The translations under genes and the position numbers were made by a program. Shown piece by piece: positions 16,302 through 24,941 of a DNA stretch of 64,000 bases. Position 1 is the stretch's first letter. Each line of letters begins with the position of its first letter. Origin of the DNA: Chryseobacterium sp. IHB B 17019 (GTDB lineage: Bacteria; Bacteroidota; Bacteroidia; Flavobacteriales; Weeksellaceae); contig NZ_CP013293.1 in assembly GCF_001456155.1 (NCBI RefSeq), positions 3,596,001-3,660,000 on the forward strand. Direction: 5' to 3'. A model generated the notes under the pieces. It was given only the letters and a program-made list of their open reading frames with translations. It did not search any database and was not told the origin of the DNA.

Positions 16302-17215
16302 AAACTTTAAAAATAACATTAATCTCCTTATTTACAATCAGTTTGGTTGGCTGTAAAAAGGATACACAAGCCATAAATAATTCAAAAGACAGCCTTACCG
16401 CTAAAAAAGACTCGATGGCAGTTCCTGAAATTTACACGGAATATTACGGAATTTATATGGGCGATTTTGCAGGAAAAGCAATGATTACTCCTGAATATGG
16501 CGAAGAATATGAAGGTGAAGTTTACAAGAAAATATCTTTAAAAATCAATAGAATCACGAAGGATAGTGTTTACGGACAAAGCATTGTAGAAGGCAATCAG
16601 CGCCCTTTCCGCGGGGTTTTCAATGAGGTCTCAAAATCATTTGTTTTGGATGAACCGGGAGATGATAAAACGGATGGAAGATTTGAAATTAAGTTAAATA
16701 AAGACAGTCTGACAGGAAGCTGGACGGCTTTCAATAAATCCGCTGTAAAAGCTCCTACAAAAACATTAAAGCTTACCAAAAAAGAATTCGTTTACAATCC
16801 TAATTTTATGCTGAGTAAGGATAACGACCTCATCGATTGGGAAAATCCGAAAGATTTTGTCGAAAAATACACTGATGAAGAAACAGGGAAGACCGAAACT
16901 TTCACGGCTTCAAAAAACAGGGTGGCTTCCGATGCTGTATTTAAATTAAATGCTTCCAAACAAAAACTTACGGAAAAAGACCTTAAAAACCTTAGAAAAC
17001 TGGATATGGAAATCATCAAAAATTCGGTTTTTGCGAGACACGGATATTCTTTTAAAAAAGCGACTTATAGAAATTTCTTCGAGCAGACGGATTGGTACAT
17101 CCCTGTTTCCAGCAACGTCGACAATGATCTTTCTCCGATGGAAAAGGAAAATGTGGCCCTTCTAAACCGTTTTATAAAATATGCGGAAGATAAATATGAC
17201 AGTTTTGGAAGATAA
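16298..17215 (+). CDS. YARHG-domain lipoprotein
   Basis: A 305-residue lipoprotein. MKTLKITLISLFTISLVGCK has a lipobox with Cys19. A beta-rich middle part of unknown fold spans about 45-160. The C-terminal YARHG domain is seen at about 240-300, with the family hallmark VFARHGYSFKKATYRNFF and the conserved WYIP. YARHG is thought to be an extracellular or periplasmic domain, often beside peptidase or sensory modules; no activity is established. It shares an ATGA overlap with the DUF2306 gene upstream, which argues for one transcript and perhaps one membrane-associated function. Confidence 0.85.
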   Translation: MKTLKITLISLFTISLVGCKKDTQAINNSKDSLTAKKDSMAVPEIYTEYYGIYMGDFAGKAMITPEYGEEYEGEVYKKISLKINRITKDSVYGQSIVEGNQRPFRGVFNEVSKSFVLDEPGDDKTDGRFEIKLNKDSLTGSWTAFNKSAVKAPTKTLKLTKKEFVYNPNFMLSKDNDLIDWENPKDFVEKYTDEETGKTETFTASKNRVASDAVFKLNASKQKLTEKDLKNLRKLDMEIIKNSVFARHGYSFKKATYRNFFEQTDWYIPVSSNVDNDLSPMEKENVALLNRFIKYAEDKYDSFGR

Positions 17216-17216
17216 A

Positions 17217-17406
17217 TTAATTTAAATTTTTCTTTGAATCCTCAGTTTTAACAAAAATACTCAACAACAAACATCCAGCAGCATAACAAAGAATATCAAT
17301 CCAGGAAAAGGAAAATATCTTTTAATTTGGTGGCGATTAAGACCTCAATTAAGAAAATAACAATCGTTAAAAGAAAATATTTTAAACTGAATTTGAATTT
17401 CATCAT
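17217..17406 (-). pseudogene. DUF2809 gene remnant with internal deletion and frameshift
   Basis: The minus strand from 17406 encodes MMKFKFSLKYFLLTIVIFLI then EVLIATKLKDI, the start of DUF2809 membrane proteins. One frame over it continues FSFSWIDILCYAAGCLLLSI to the stop at 17217. In intact members I recall, a FEWIDLLAYTLG-like segment near residue 95-115 corresponds to this second piece, so roughly 60 middle residues appear deleted, plus one frame change. The 3' end runs up to the YARHG gene stop. It cannot encode the usual protein of about 125 aa with four membrane segments. Confidence 0.6.
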
Positions 17407-17425
17407 TTAAATTTTTAAGCATAAA

Positions 17426-17457
17426 AAATCGGCATTCATACGAATCCCGATTTTTTT
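17426..17457. terminator. Bidirectional hairpin terminator
   Basis: AAATCGG (17426-17432) pairs with CCGATTT (17447-17453), with an inner ATTC/GAAT stem and T runs on both strands. It is placed to terminate the thioredoxin-family gene (minus) just 19 nt past its stop. Confidence 0.7.
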
Positions 17458-17475
17458 AATTTCACAAATATATAT

Positions 17476-18129
17476 TTATTTCTTTACTTTCACCGTACAT
17501 CCGATGGCGACTGTTTTTGTCATTTTTATCGGCTCATTTTTAATCAGGGAATTTACGGCGTCCTGAACATAATATTCTGAAACATCATTTGGGTTTTCGT
17601 AGTTATTGTCGATGGCACCAATGTATTTCACGATATTTTTCCCACCTTCTTTTTGTATAAGAAAAACATGAGGTGTTTTTGTTGCTCCATACTGAGGAAA
17701 AATCTTCTGCCCTTCATCCATTAAATATGGGAATGTAAAGCCTTTTTGTTTTGCCCTTTCAATCATTTTCTGGTAGCTGTCTTCAGGTTGTACAGCCGGA
17801 TCATTGGGGTTGATAGCAATTACGGGATAGCCTTGAGACTTATATTTCTTGTCTAATTCTATAATTCTGTCTTCATATTTTTTTGCGTAAGGACAATGGT
17901 TGCAGGTAAAAATCACAATAAAGCCTTTTGCAGATTTGAAATCGTTTAGGGAAACCATTTTTCCATCAACATTTTTTAGTTTGAAATCCGTTGCTTCATC
18001 TCCGATTTCGTAGCCTTTTGCAGAAGATTTATTCTCTTTTTGAGGTCCGTTATGATCTGTTCCTGTTGTGAAACTTAGTAATCCAAGCCCGACTATAACA
18101 GCTGTTATTAAAATTTTTAAATTTTTCAT
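17476..18129 (-). CDS. Exported thioredoxin-family protein (AhpC/TSA-like)
   Basis: A 217-residue protein with a signal peptide (MKNLKILITAVIVGLGLLSF, no Cys, so probably soluble periplasmic). A redoxin domain follows: GDEATDFKLKNVDGKMVSL near residue 45 and FTCNHCPYAKKYEDR near 75, a CxxC redox pair with the PYAKKYE tail typical of the thioredoxin-like DUF953/AhpC-TSA proteins of Bacteroidota, and TKTPHVFLI with the cis-Pro loop. It would reduce or oxidise periplasmic thiols; the partner is unknown. The TlpA-like gene lies 12 nt upstream on the same strand, so the two probably form a periplasmic redox operon. Confidence 0.85.
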   Translation of the reverse strand: MKNLKILITAVIVGLGLLSFTTGTDHNGPQKENKSSAKGYEIGDEATDFKLKNVDGKMVSLNDFKSAKGFIVIFTCNHCPYAKKYEDRIIELDKKYKSQGYPVIAINPNDPAVQPEDSYQKMIERAKQKGFTFPYLMDEGQKIFPQYGATKTPHVFLIQKEGGKNIVKYIGAIDNNYENPNDVSEYYVQDAVNSLIKNEPIKMTKTVAIGCTVKVKK

Positions 18130-18140
18130 AAGATATTTGT

Positions 18141-18629
18141 TTAAGGTAAATTTTTTACAATCGTATTTTCCAGATTTTCTTTACTCATTTCGCCGTCATT
18201 GAAATGAATTTTTTCGCCATTTTTATAAAAGATTGTCACGGGAATATTTCCGTCCCAATTCTTCTCAAAACGTGGAATCCAGGTGTTCATTCTTTTGATG
18301 TCATCTAGCAGTATAACTTCGGCGGTGAGGTTTTTATTTTTAATGAATTTAATAACCCTTTCCATGTCCACCAATCTGTCCAGGGAAACTAAAATCATTT
18401 TAAATCTCTGATTATCAACATACTTATTATTAACCTCCATAAAATCAGGCAACTCCTTTACACATGGTGCACAAGTTGTCGACCAGAAATTCACGACAAG
18501 CAATTTATCTTTTTCCTGCTGAATTCTTTTTTCAAGTTCTTCATATTTTATAGAAGGAACTTTTGTCTGCTGTGCCTTTGTGACCGTAAAAGTCAACAAT
18601 AGGAATAGTATTTTGATTAAATTCTTCAT
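18141..18629 (-). CDS. TlpA-family disulfide reductase
   Basis: About 162 residues. The chosen start, ATG 18629, gives a clean signal peptide, MKNLIKILFLLLTFTVTKAQ; the longer frame from 18659 adds only MAYNILLILS. The thioredoxin fold carries WSTTCAPCVKELPDF, the WCxxC-type active site of TlpA/ResA proteins (here TTCAPC), and NIPVTIFYKNG with the cis-Pro. It would act in the periplasm in disulfide reduction, for example in cytochrome maturation or thiol repair; no cytochrome genes are adjacent. It is followed 11 bases later by a second thioredoxin-fold gene. Confidence 0.85.
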   Translation of the reverse strand: MKNLIKILFLLLTFTVTKAQQTKVPSIKYEELEKRIQQEKDKLLVVNFWSTTCAPCVKELPDFMEVNNKYVDNQRFKMILVSLDRLVDMERVIKFIKNKNLTAEVILLDDIKRMNTWIPRFEKNWDGNIPVTIFYKNGEKIHFNDGEMSKENLENTIVKNLP

Positions 18630-18712
18630 ACTCAAAATTAGTAAAATATTGTAAGCCAAAGCTTATGAATTTAACTTTGAATGAATTGTTCGTTTTCTAT
18701 TATTATTTTTAA

Positions 18713-18720
18713 TACTTTTG
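18713..18720 (+). promoter_or_regulatory. -7 promoter box TACTTTTG
   Basis: An exact TAnnTTTG match 20 nt before ATG 18741. A TTG lies at 18686-18688, slightly too far upstream for an ideal -33 element. Confidence 0.55.
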
Positions 18721-18740
18721 CACTTCTTTAAAAAAAATTT

Positions 18741-19562
18741 ATGAAAAAAAGTTATTTATTATTGCCAGTCTTTTTCCTGGCATCTTGTTCTAATGGTGAT
18801 GACGATAGCACCAATCCAAATGAAAATCCCAACGGTAATACTCCTGTTTTAGTAACGAAAATGGTGGATGACGGAGAAACTTATACATTTACGTATAATG
18901 GTAACAAAATTGCGGAGAGAAAACACTCAAGTGGGGATACAACAACGTATACTTATACAGGTGATCTGATCACTAAGATTGTTGAAAAAGATGGTTCAAT
19001 AACGGAATCTACTGTCTTAACCTATGATAGCAACAGTAGACTTAGTAAATCAGTAATGACTCATACCAGTACCGGAATCAATAATTATACAACGACTATT
19101 GATTATACGTATGTAACCAATAATAATGTTAAAATTGTTGAAACTACAAATAATACTATGGTTGGCTATACCAAAGTTCATAAAAGAGATGCTTTATTAA
19201 ATATGGACAACTCTATTAAAGGATGGACAACTACAGTAACTGAAACTCAATCATCAGGAACACTTACAGGAAGTGGTGGTTTGCTTGGTGTTTCATATGA
19301 TTCTTCAAATTCTCCCTTCAAAAATGTGACTGGATATTTAAAAATCATTAATGCGGAAGGCATGACTGGTTCTGCGCACAACCTTTTAAACTACAGTGAT
19401 AAAGTTGGTTATACAAACGGTGGATGGGAAACTACAATTTTCTCTTCTACATTTGAATATAATTCTTCAAGCTATCCAACCAAGGAAACAAAAAAATATA
19501 AAGACCAAAACGGAACTTTGTACCAAACGAAAGTTATAACTTACGAGTACAATCACTTATAA
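18741..19562 (+). CDS. Lipoprotein with YD-like beta repeats
   Basis: A 273-residue lipoprotein. MKKSYLLLPVFFLASCSNGD has the lipobox ASC with Cys16, followed by a flexible Asp/Asn/Pro tether. The mature part is a chain of short beta-hairpin repeats rich in Thr and Tyr (YTFTYNGNKIAER, TYTYTGDLITKI, LTYDSNSRLSK). They resemble single YD repeats or the DUF4595-like lipoproteins of Bacteroidota. The Asp run right after the Cys resembles the acidic export signal of surface-exposed Bacteroidota lipoproteins. No enzymatic motif is seen; the function is unknown. It is transcribed alone, with its own -7 box and a strong terminator. Confidence 0.75.
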   Translation: MKKSYLLLPVFFLASCSNGDDDSTNPNENPNGNTPVLVTKMVDDGETYTFTYNGNKIAERKHSSGDTTTYTYTGDLITKIVEKDGSITESTVLTYDSNSRLSKSVMTHTSTGINNYTTTIDYTYVTNNNVKIVETTNNTMVGYTKVHKRDALLNMDNSIKGWTTTVTETQSSGTLTGSGGLLGVSYDSSNSPFKNVTGYLKIINAEGMTGSAHNLLNYSDKVGYTNGGWETTIFSSTFEYNSSSYPTKETKKYKDQNGTLYQTKVITYEYNHL

Positions 19563-19567
19563 AATCA

Positions 19568-19592
19568 AGAGGGCTTCGGCTCTCTTTTTTTT
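19568..19592 (+). terminator. Terminator after the YD-like lipoprotein gene
   Basis: AGAGGGC (19568-19574), loop TTCG, GCTCTCT (19579-19585), then a T run, six nt after the stop. The UUCG tetraloop makes this a strong hairpin. Confidence 0.8.
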
Positions 19593-19692
19593 ATGTGTTA
19601 TTTTAAATTAATTTAAAAATTTCTGGTTTTCTACACCATATCATTAAAAATTTTAAGCTTCGGCTCTTTTTTTGCTTCAAAAAAAGATAAAC

Positions 19693-19700
19693 TATTTTTG
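19693..19700 (+). promoter_or_regulatory. -7 promoter box TATTTTTG only 5 nt before the start codon
   Basis: An exact TAnnTTTG match, with a TTG at 19672-19674 giving an 18-nt spacer, which fits the Bacteroidota -33/-7 pattern. ATG 19706 follows five bases later, so the mRNA would be leaderless or nearly so. Confidence 0.6.
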
Positions 19701-19705
19701 TGATT

Positions 19706-20131
19706 ATGAAGAAAATAATACTTTTTTTAGGTCTTTTTTTAAGTGTTTCAGTTTTTGCTCAGGAATTCAGCAGCGTGACACAACTTCCGGATTATGCCGT
19801 TTTAAAAACAAAAATGAAGCTGGATGATGTTGTCACCAAAGCAGATACGGCTCCTGAATTTCCCGGCGGAATGGATACTTTTAAGAGAAAATTTGCAGAA
19901 AGTATGGACGTTATCGATGTAAAATCAAGCAAGATTAATACAAGAGTTTATTTTATTATTGAAAAAACGGGATATGTAAGATATGTCACCGCAACCGGGG
20001 ACGACAAAAAACATTCTCAAGCCGCAGAAGTTGCTGTGAGAAGGCTGTTTGTAAAATGGAAACCTGCGACAATCAATGGAGAACCGGTTCGCTATATGTA
20101 TACTTTTCCTTTAACTTTGAAGAAATATTAA
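19706..20131 (+). CDS. Exported TonB C-terminal-like protein (energy-transducer type)
   Basis: A 141-residue protein with a signal peptide (MKKIILFLGLFLSVSVFAQE, probable cleavage after Ala-Gln) and a TonB-C-like domain at about 60-141: FPGGMDTFKRKFAESMD, VYFIIEKTGYVRYVTATG, VKWKPATINGEPVRYMYTFP. In Bacteroidota such stand-alone TonB-C domains are widespread and of unclear role. They lack the N-terminal membrane anchor and Pro-rich linker of true TonB. The frame also opens at GTG 19700, inside the -7 box, so ATG 19706 is chosen. A second gene of the same kind follows at 20171 with its own promoter. Confidence 0.75.
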   Translation: MKKIILFLGLFLSVSVFAQEFSSVTQLPDYAVLKTKMKLDDVVTKADTAPEFPGGMDTFKRKFAESMDVIDVKSSKINTRVYFIIEKTGYVRYVTATGDDKKHSQAAEVAVRRLFVKWKPATINGEPVRYMYTFPLTLKKY

Positions 20132-20149
20132 GATTAAATCTTTAAATTT

Positions 20150-20157
20150 TATCTTTG
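20150..20157 (+). promoter_or_regulatory. -7 promoter box TATCTTTG
   Basis: An exact TAnnTTTG match 13 nt before ATG 20171, so the leader would be very short. Confidence 0.55.
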
Positions 20158-20170
20158 CACAAATTCATCA

Positions 20171-20590
20171 ATGAAAATAATTACACTTTTATGTCTGATA
20201 ATTAGCAATATTTTATTTGCCCAAGATTCTATTGCAGTAACAAAAATCATGGAAGAATTACAAATTCCAGCAAACAAGGAAACCTATCTTTTAAACGAAA
20301 AAAGAGCTGTATTTTTAAACGGAAATGAGGTATTTAAACAATTAATTGTAAAAAATTTCAGACAGAAAGTAATTCAAAAAATTAAAGAGAATGCATCATG
20401 TGAAATTACTTTCATAGTAGAGACTGATGGATCAATGAGTAACATTAAAGCTTCAGGAAATAATGATTTATTCAATAAAGAAACAGAAAGAGCCATTTCT
20501 AAAATAAAACAAAAATGGATTCCCGGTATTAATAATGGACAAATTGTTCGATCGAAATTTAGATTACCTTTAAAAGTAAGTTTTGACTAA
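20171..20590 (+). CDS. Exported TonB C-terminal-like protein, second copy
   Basis: A 139-residue protein with signal peptide MKIITLLCLIISNILFAQDS. Its C-terminal half resembles the TonB-C fold of the gene before it: CEITFIVETDGSMSNIKASG, then KWIPGINNGQIVRSKFRLPL. The conserved pattern is a beta strand, a Gly turn, a helix with KIKQKW, and a final PL strand. The two adjacent genes probably arose by an old duplication; identity is low. No anchor is present, so it may bind periplasmic or outer-membrane partners. The function is unknown. Confidence 0.7.
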   Translation: MKIITLLCLIISNILFAQDSIAVTKIMEELQIPANKETYLLNEKRAVFLNGNEVFKQLIVKNFRQKVIQKIKENASCEITFIVETDGSMSNIKASGNNDLFNKETERAISKIKQKWIPGINNGQIVRSKFRLPLKVSFD

Positions 20591-20625
20591 AAAACTTATA
20601 AAGATTACTTTGATCTATATTTATT

Positions 20626-23214
20626 TTATCCACCAATCATTTTTTTAATAGAATTCAGCTTCATTAAAGCTTCTATCGGCGTCAAGGTATTGATATCAAT
20701 TTTTGTCAATTCTTCACGAATATTTTCCAAAACAGGATCATCCAACTGGAAGAAAGACAACTGCATATTTTCTTCGGTAACTCTTTTGATGCTTTCGGAG
20801 GAACCGCTCTGAGCTCGGCTTGCTTCTAGCGTTTTAAGAATTTCATTGGCTCTGTTGACCACTTTTGAAGGCATTCCAGCCAATTTTGCCACATGAATAC
20901 CGAAACTGTGCTCACTTCCTCCGGGAATTAATTTTCTTAAAAAGATAATATTTCCCTTATTCTCCTGAATGGAAACGTGGAAGTTTTTCACACGCTCAAA
21001 ATTCACTGTCATTTCGTTAAGCTCGTGATAGTGGGTTGCGAATAATGTTTTCGCTTGAGTTGGATGCTGGTGAAGATATTCTGCGATCGCCCAGGCAATA
21101 GAAACACCGTCGTAGGTGGAAGTTCCACGGCCTATTTCGTCTAATAGAATTAAGCTTCTTTCTGAAATATTATTTAAAATATTCGCCGCTTCATTCATTT
21201 CTACCATGAAAGTTGATTCACCGGCAGAAATATTATCCGTGGCTCCTACTCTTGTAAAAATTTTATCTAAAATCCCGATTTCCGCATGTTTTGCGGGCAC
21301 AAAGCTTCCGATCTGAGCCATTAAACAAACAATTGCGGTCTGCCGAAGAATAGCAGATTTACCCGCCATGTTCGGTCCGGTAACCATGATAATCTGTTGA
21401 GTATCTTTATCTAAGAAAATATCATTCGGGATATATTTTTCTCCTAGCGGAAGTGCATTTTCTATGATCGGGTGCCTGGCTTCTTTTAAATCGATCGCAA
21501 AACTTTCGTTTAAAACCGGTTTCGTATAGCTTTCAGAAACAGCGAGTTCCGATAACCCGACTGCAACATCAAGCTGCGCAATAATATTTGAATTTTCCTG
21601 AATCTGGTCAATATAAATCATCGTTTCAGAACAGACATTTCTGTACAGTTCGTTTTCTAAAACTCCTATTTTTTCTTCCGCTCCAAGAATCTGGTTTTCA
21701 TATTCTTTCAGCTCCTCGGTAATGTATCTTTCTGCATTTACAAGGGTTTGTTTTCTCACCCAGTCACTCGGAACTTTGTCTTTATGCGTATTTCGAACTT
21801 CAATGAAATATCCGAAAACATTATTAAAATCAATTTTAAGACTTGTGATTCCTGTTCTTTCGATTTCCCTCTGACACATTTCGTCCAGGAAGCCACGGCC
21901 TTTAGACTGAAGTCCTCTCAATCTGTCCAGCTCTTCAGAAATTCCTTCTTTAATTACATTTCCTTTTGCAAGATTTACAGGAAGTTCATCGTTCAAATGG
22001 TTTTGAAGACATTTTATCAGTTCATCCTGATCATATAAAGGCTCAAGCCAAGCCAAAACATCGGCGTGAGGATGTAGTAGGGCCTTAATTGTATGAATAT
22101 TAATTAAGCTCTGACGGAGATAACCTAATTCTTTCGGTGAGATCTTTTCTGCCGCCAGTTTTCCCATCAATCGATCTAAATCCGAAATGGATTTTAATAA
22201 CTGGCAGATTTCATATTTAAGATGATCGTTTTCGTTTAAAAAATCAATCAAAGAAAGTCTTCTGTTGATTTCATTGACGGATTTTAAAGGTAAAATAATT
22301 CTTCTCCTCAACAATCTTCCGCCCATTGGAGTAGAAGTTTTATCGATAATATCCAATAAAGATTTTCCCTGTGGATTGCTTGGATAGACGATTTCAAGGT
22401 TTCTCAAGGTAAAATTATCCATCATCAGATAATCTTCCTGCGGAATCACCTGAAGCTTGGTGATGTGTGAAAGTAAATTATGATGCGTGTCCTCAACTAA
22501 ATAAGCAAAAATAGCTCCCGCTGCGGTAATCGCTAACGGTTGGTTTTCAACTCCGAAACCTTTTAAGGAATTGGTTTTAAAATGATTCGTAAGTTTTTCG
22601 TAGGCAAAATTGTATTGATATGCCCAGTCTTCGAGCTTGAAAGCACTTTTATTTTTAAGCTGCTCCGGAAGCTGAACACTTCTCTGGTAAATAATTTCAC
22701 TCGGATCAAAAGTACCGACGATGTGAAGCAATTTTTCCAAATTCCCTTCACTCACCAGGAATTCTCCCGTAGAAATATCCACCAGAGCAATCCCGAATTT
22801 CTCTTTTTCCTTATGAAGCGAAAGAAGGAAATTATTCTTTTTTGAATTTAAGACCTGGTCATTGAAGGTAACTCCGGGGGTCACCAATTCTGTCACTCCT
22901 CTTTTTACAATTCCTTTAACAGTTTTTGGATCTTCCAATTGGTCACAAATGGCAACTCTCATTCCTGCTCTTACCAGTTTTGGCAAGTAAGAATCTACGG
23001 AGTGGTGCGGAAATCCAGCTAATTCGATGTGCCCTTCCCCATTCGCTCTTTTCGTAAGGACAATTCCTAAAATCTGTGATGTTTTAATTGCATCCTGCCC
23101 AAAAGTTTCATAAAAATCTCCCACCCTGAATAGTAAAAGTGCATCCGGGTATTTCGCCTTGATGGTATTGTACTGCGTCATTAACGGGGTCTCTTTCTTC
23201 GTCGCCTTTGCCAT
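20626..23214 (-). CDS. mutS: DNA mismatch repair protein MutS
   Basis: An 862-residue MutS1, full length. Domain I starts near residue 12 with MTQYNTIKAKYPDALLLFRV and carries the mismatch-reading Phe-X-Glu in GDFYETFG. Connector, lever and clamp domains follow to about 560. The ATPase has the Walker A TGPNMAGKSA near 610, Walker B LILLDEIGRGTSTYDG, and the signature helix before it. A C-terminal tail has short helices ending KLNSIKKMIGG. It binds mismatches and recruits MutL after replication. ATG 23214 (MAKATKKE) is the natural start. It is transcribed alone; mutL is not in the window. Confidence 0.98.
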   Translation of the reverse strand: MAKATKKETPLMTQYNTIKAKYPDALLLFRVGDFYETFGQDAIKTSQILGIVLTKRANGEGHIELAGFPHHSVDSYLPKLVRAGMRVAICDQLEDPKTVKGIVKRGVTELVTPGVTFNDQVLNSKKNNFLLSLHKEKEKFGIALVDISTGEFLVSEGNLEKLLHIVGTFDPSEIIYQRSVQLPEQLKNKSAFKLEDWAYQYNFAYEKLTNHFKTNSLKGFGVENQPLAITAAGAIFAYLVEDTHHNLLSHITKLQVIPQEDYLMMDNFTLRNLEIVYPSNPQGKSLLDIIDKTSTPMGGRLLRRRIILPLKSVNEINRRLSLIDFLNENDHLKYEICQLLKSISDLDRLMGKLAAEKISPKELGYLRQSLINIHTIKALLHPHADVLAWLEPLYDQDELIKCLQNHLNDELPVNLAKGNVIKEGISEELDRLRGLQSKGRGFLDEMCQREIERTGITSLKIDFNNVFGYFIEVRNTHKDKVPSDWVRKQTLVNAERYITEELKEYENQILGAEEKIGVLENELYRNVCSETMIYIDQIQENSNIIAQLDVAVGLSELAVSESYTKPVLNESFAIDLKEARHPIIENALPLGEKYIPNDIFLDKDTQQIIMVTGPNMAGKSAILRQTAIVCLMAQIGSFVPAKHAEIGILDKIFTRVGATDNISAGESTFMVEMNEAANILNNISERSLILLDEIGRGTSTYDGVSIAWAIAEYLHQHPTQAKTLFATHYHELNEMTVNFERVKNFHVSIQENKGNIIFLRKLIPGGSEHSFGIHVAKLAGMPSKVVNRANEILKTLEASRAQSGSSESIKRVTEENMQLSFFQLDDPVLENIREELTKIDINTLTPIEALMKLNSIKKMIGG

Positions 23215-23418
23215 TAAAAATTATCTTAAAATTTGGGTTCGTAAAAATAGGAAATAAAAACAGTAAAGCATTTATCCTATCTGAAAAACTGTTTTCAACA
23301 TTAAAATCTATTAGATGTTTCCGTACTGCAAAATATCATTAACAAAGATTTAACTCAAACTGTTTTTTATGCTTTAAAAATTAACAGTATTTATAACAGG
23401 CTATTTTACAACACTTTA

Positions 23419-23426
23419 TAAATTTG
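23419..23426 (+). promoter_or_regulatory. -7 promoter box TAAATTTG
   Basis: An exact TAnnTTTG match 19 nt before ATG 23446. It supports ATG 23446 over the adjacent TTG 23443. Confidence 0.5.
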
Positions 23427-23445
23427 CACTGTAAAACAACATTTG

Positions 23446-23922
23446 ATGAAAAAGTTATTTTGGATTATCATTTCTATGATATCCCTGTATTCCTGTACGG
23501 ATGCTACTATAGATGAGCAAACGCTTGTCATAAGAAACAGCAGGGCACTTCCCTCTATACTTCTCACCTTTCAGTATGATGAAGGAAAAGAATATACTCA
23601 GGAGCTGCACTCCAATAGTGATCACGAGTCTGATATTATCTTATCTTATAATCCTTCGCTGGGCAGATATACCTATTTGGGTTCGCCGGTGAAGAAATTA
23701 TATTTAAACAAATCAGATTATATTCTTTTCTCCGAAAATAATGTCATATATAAAGATGACGGGCAAAAAGAATCTACTTTAATACGAAACTATAATCAGC
23801 CTACCTTTTCGCTATCCAATACTATTGATTTTAATGGAATCGGTGGCGGTTTTCCCGTATTTTTGGAAACGACAAAAGATAATCTTGGGAGAAAGGTTAT
23901 CCGGATAAAGCTTTATCAATAG
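23446..23922 (+). CDS. Hypothetical lipoprotein, 158 aa
   Basis: I do not recognise a family. MKKLFWIIISMISLYSCTDA has a lipobox-like SLYSC with Cys17, so it is probably a lipoprotein. The mature part is beta-rich with charged turns and no cysteines or catalytic motif, ending VIRIKLYQ. It lies between the divergent mutS and the convergent cupin gene, with its own -7 box. The function cannot be inferred. Confidence 0.65.
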   Translation: MKKLFWIIISMISLYSCTDATIDEQTLVIRNSRALPSILLTFQYDEGKEYTQELHSNSDHESDIILSYNPSLGRYTYLGSPVKKLYLNKSDYILFSENNVIYKDDGQKESTLIRNYNQPTFSLSNTIDFNGIGGGFPVFLETTKDNLGRKVIRIKLYQ

Positions 23923-23977
23923 TTTTTAATCCTAAACAAAAGGCTTTTCTTTGTTAAGAGAAGTCTTTGTTAATTAT

Positions 23978-24850
23978 TCAATGTTTTGAAAGTTTCTCAA
24001 GTTCTCTTGAGCTGTTCCTGTATGCCCATTTTTGTTTGTAGTCTACCCATTTAGCTTTAAAAATCTTACGCATCAGTTTATCCGTATATCTCATGATAAA
24101 AACGTGATACAACATATTCGCAAAAACATTAGGCTTATTAGGAAGCGCGCGCAGTGACATTGAAAATCCGGGTTCCAGATACCTGTTGAAATGCCAGAAT
24201 GCTCCCGGAATAAAAAGCGCGTCACCGTGCTCCATAAAAATCTCAAAGCCTTTGGCGTGCTTCAAAGCGGGAAACTTTTCATAGTCTGGATTTTCATAGT
24301 CCAATTCGTAAATAGTATGAACAGACAACGGAACCTTATATAAAAATGGAGATTGTTTTTGATCAAATAATAAAATTCTTTTTTTTCCTTCAAAATGAAT
24401 ATGAAGAAAATCTCCCAAATCTACATCATAATGCATCAAAACATGAGCCTCACTTCCTCCGAAAAACAATGTCGGAAGCCGTTTAAAAAATTTCATTCCC
24501 AAGTCAGGATAGGTGAAATTTTTCAACAATTCCGGAAGCCTGTCGGTAATGATATAAAAGAAAATACGAAGGTCTGAAGGTTTGCTTTTTATGGTATCAA
24601 TATAGTCCTTCATCTTCATCTGAGTAACAGGAGCGTCGGAGCTTTTGGAAGCATCTGCAGGCTTATTGTCATACAACGGAACTTCCTGGTTTCCTGCCTT
24701 TTCACGGATAAAATCAAAATTCCACTGGTCGAAGGCATCCCATCGGCTCGCAAAATTTTTAATCAAAAGAGGTTTATGCTTTTTGAAATAATTTTTCTGA
24801 AAATCTTCTTTACTAATATCAGTTACTACATCAACGTTTTCGAGAATCAT
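23978..24850 (-). CDS. Cupin-like (JmjC/cupin_8) domain protein
   Basis: A 290-residue cytosolic protein of the cupin_8/JmjC type, a group that includes Fe(II)- and 2-oxoglutarate-dependent hydroxylases. PLLIKNFASRWDAFDQW near residue 30 is the typical opening. HYDVDLGDFLHIHFEGKKRI near 137 contains the HxD metal pair, and DALFIPGAFWHFNRYLEP near 215 gives the distal His. Asn or Lys residues for 2-oxoglutarate are plausible in the KKRILLF strand. The substrate is unknown; related enzymes hydroxylate protein side chains. It is divergent from the bestrophin gene. Confidence 0.8.
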   Translation of the reverse strand: MILENVDVVTDISKEDFQKNYFKKHKPLLIKNFASRWDAFDQWNFDFIREKAGNQEVPLYDNKPADASKSSDAPVTQMKMKDYIDTIKSKPSDLRIFFYIITDRLPELLKNFTYPDLGMKFFKRLPTLFFGGSEAHVLMHYDVDLGDFLHIHFEGKKRILLFDQKQSPFLYKVPLSVHTIYELDYENPDYEKFPALKHAKGFEIFMEHGDALFIPGAFWHFNRYLEPGFSMSLRALPNKPNVFANMLYHVFIMRYTDKLMRKIFKAKWVDYKQKWAYRNSSRELEKLSKH

Positions 24851-24916
24851 TTTGTGTGGTATTTAAAATGCAAATAAAAGTAATGTTTTTTTGAAATCTA
24901 AAAAAATTTTAAAGTT

Positions 24917-24924
24917 TATATTTG
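24917..24924 (+). promoter_or_regulatory. -7 promoter box TATATTTG for bestrophin
   Basis: An exact TAnnTTTG match 17 nt before ATG 24942, with a TTG at 24891-24893 as the likely -33 element (23-nt spacer). The longest frame begins at that TTG, so the box shows that start is wrong. Confidence 0.65.
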
Positions 24925-24941
24925 TAAGACCAACGAAATTT

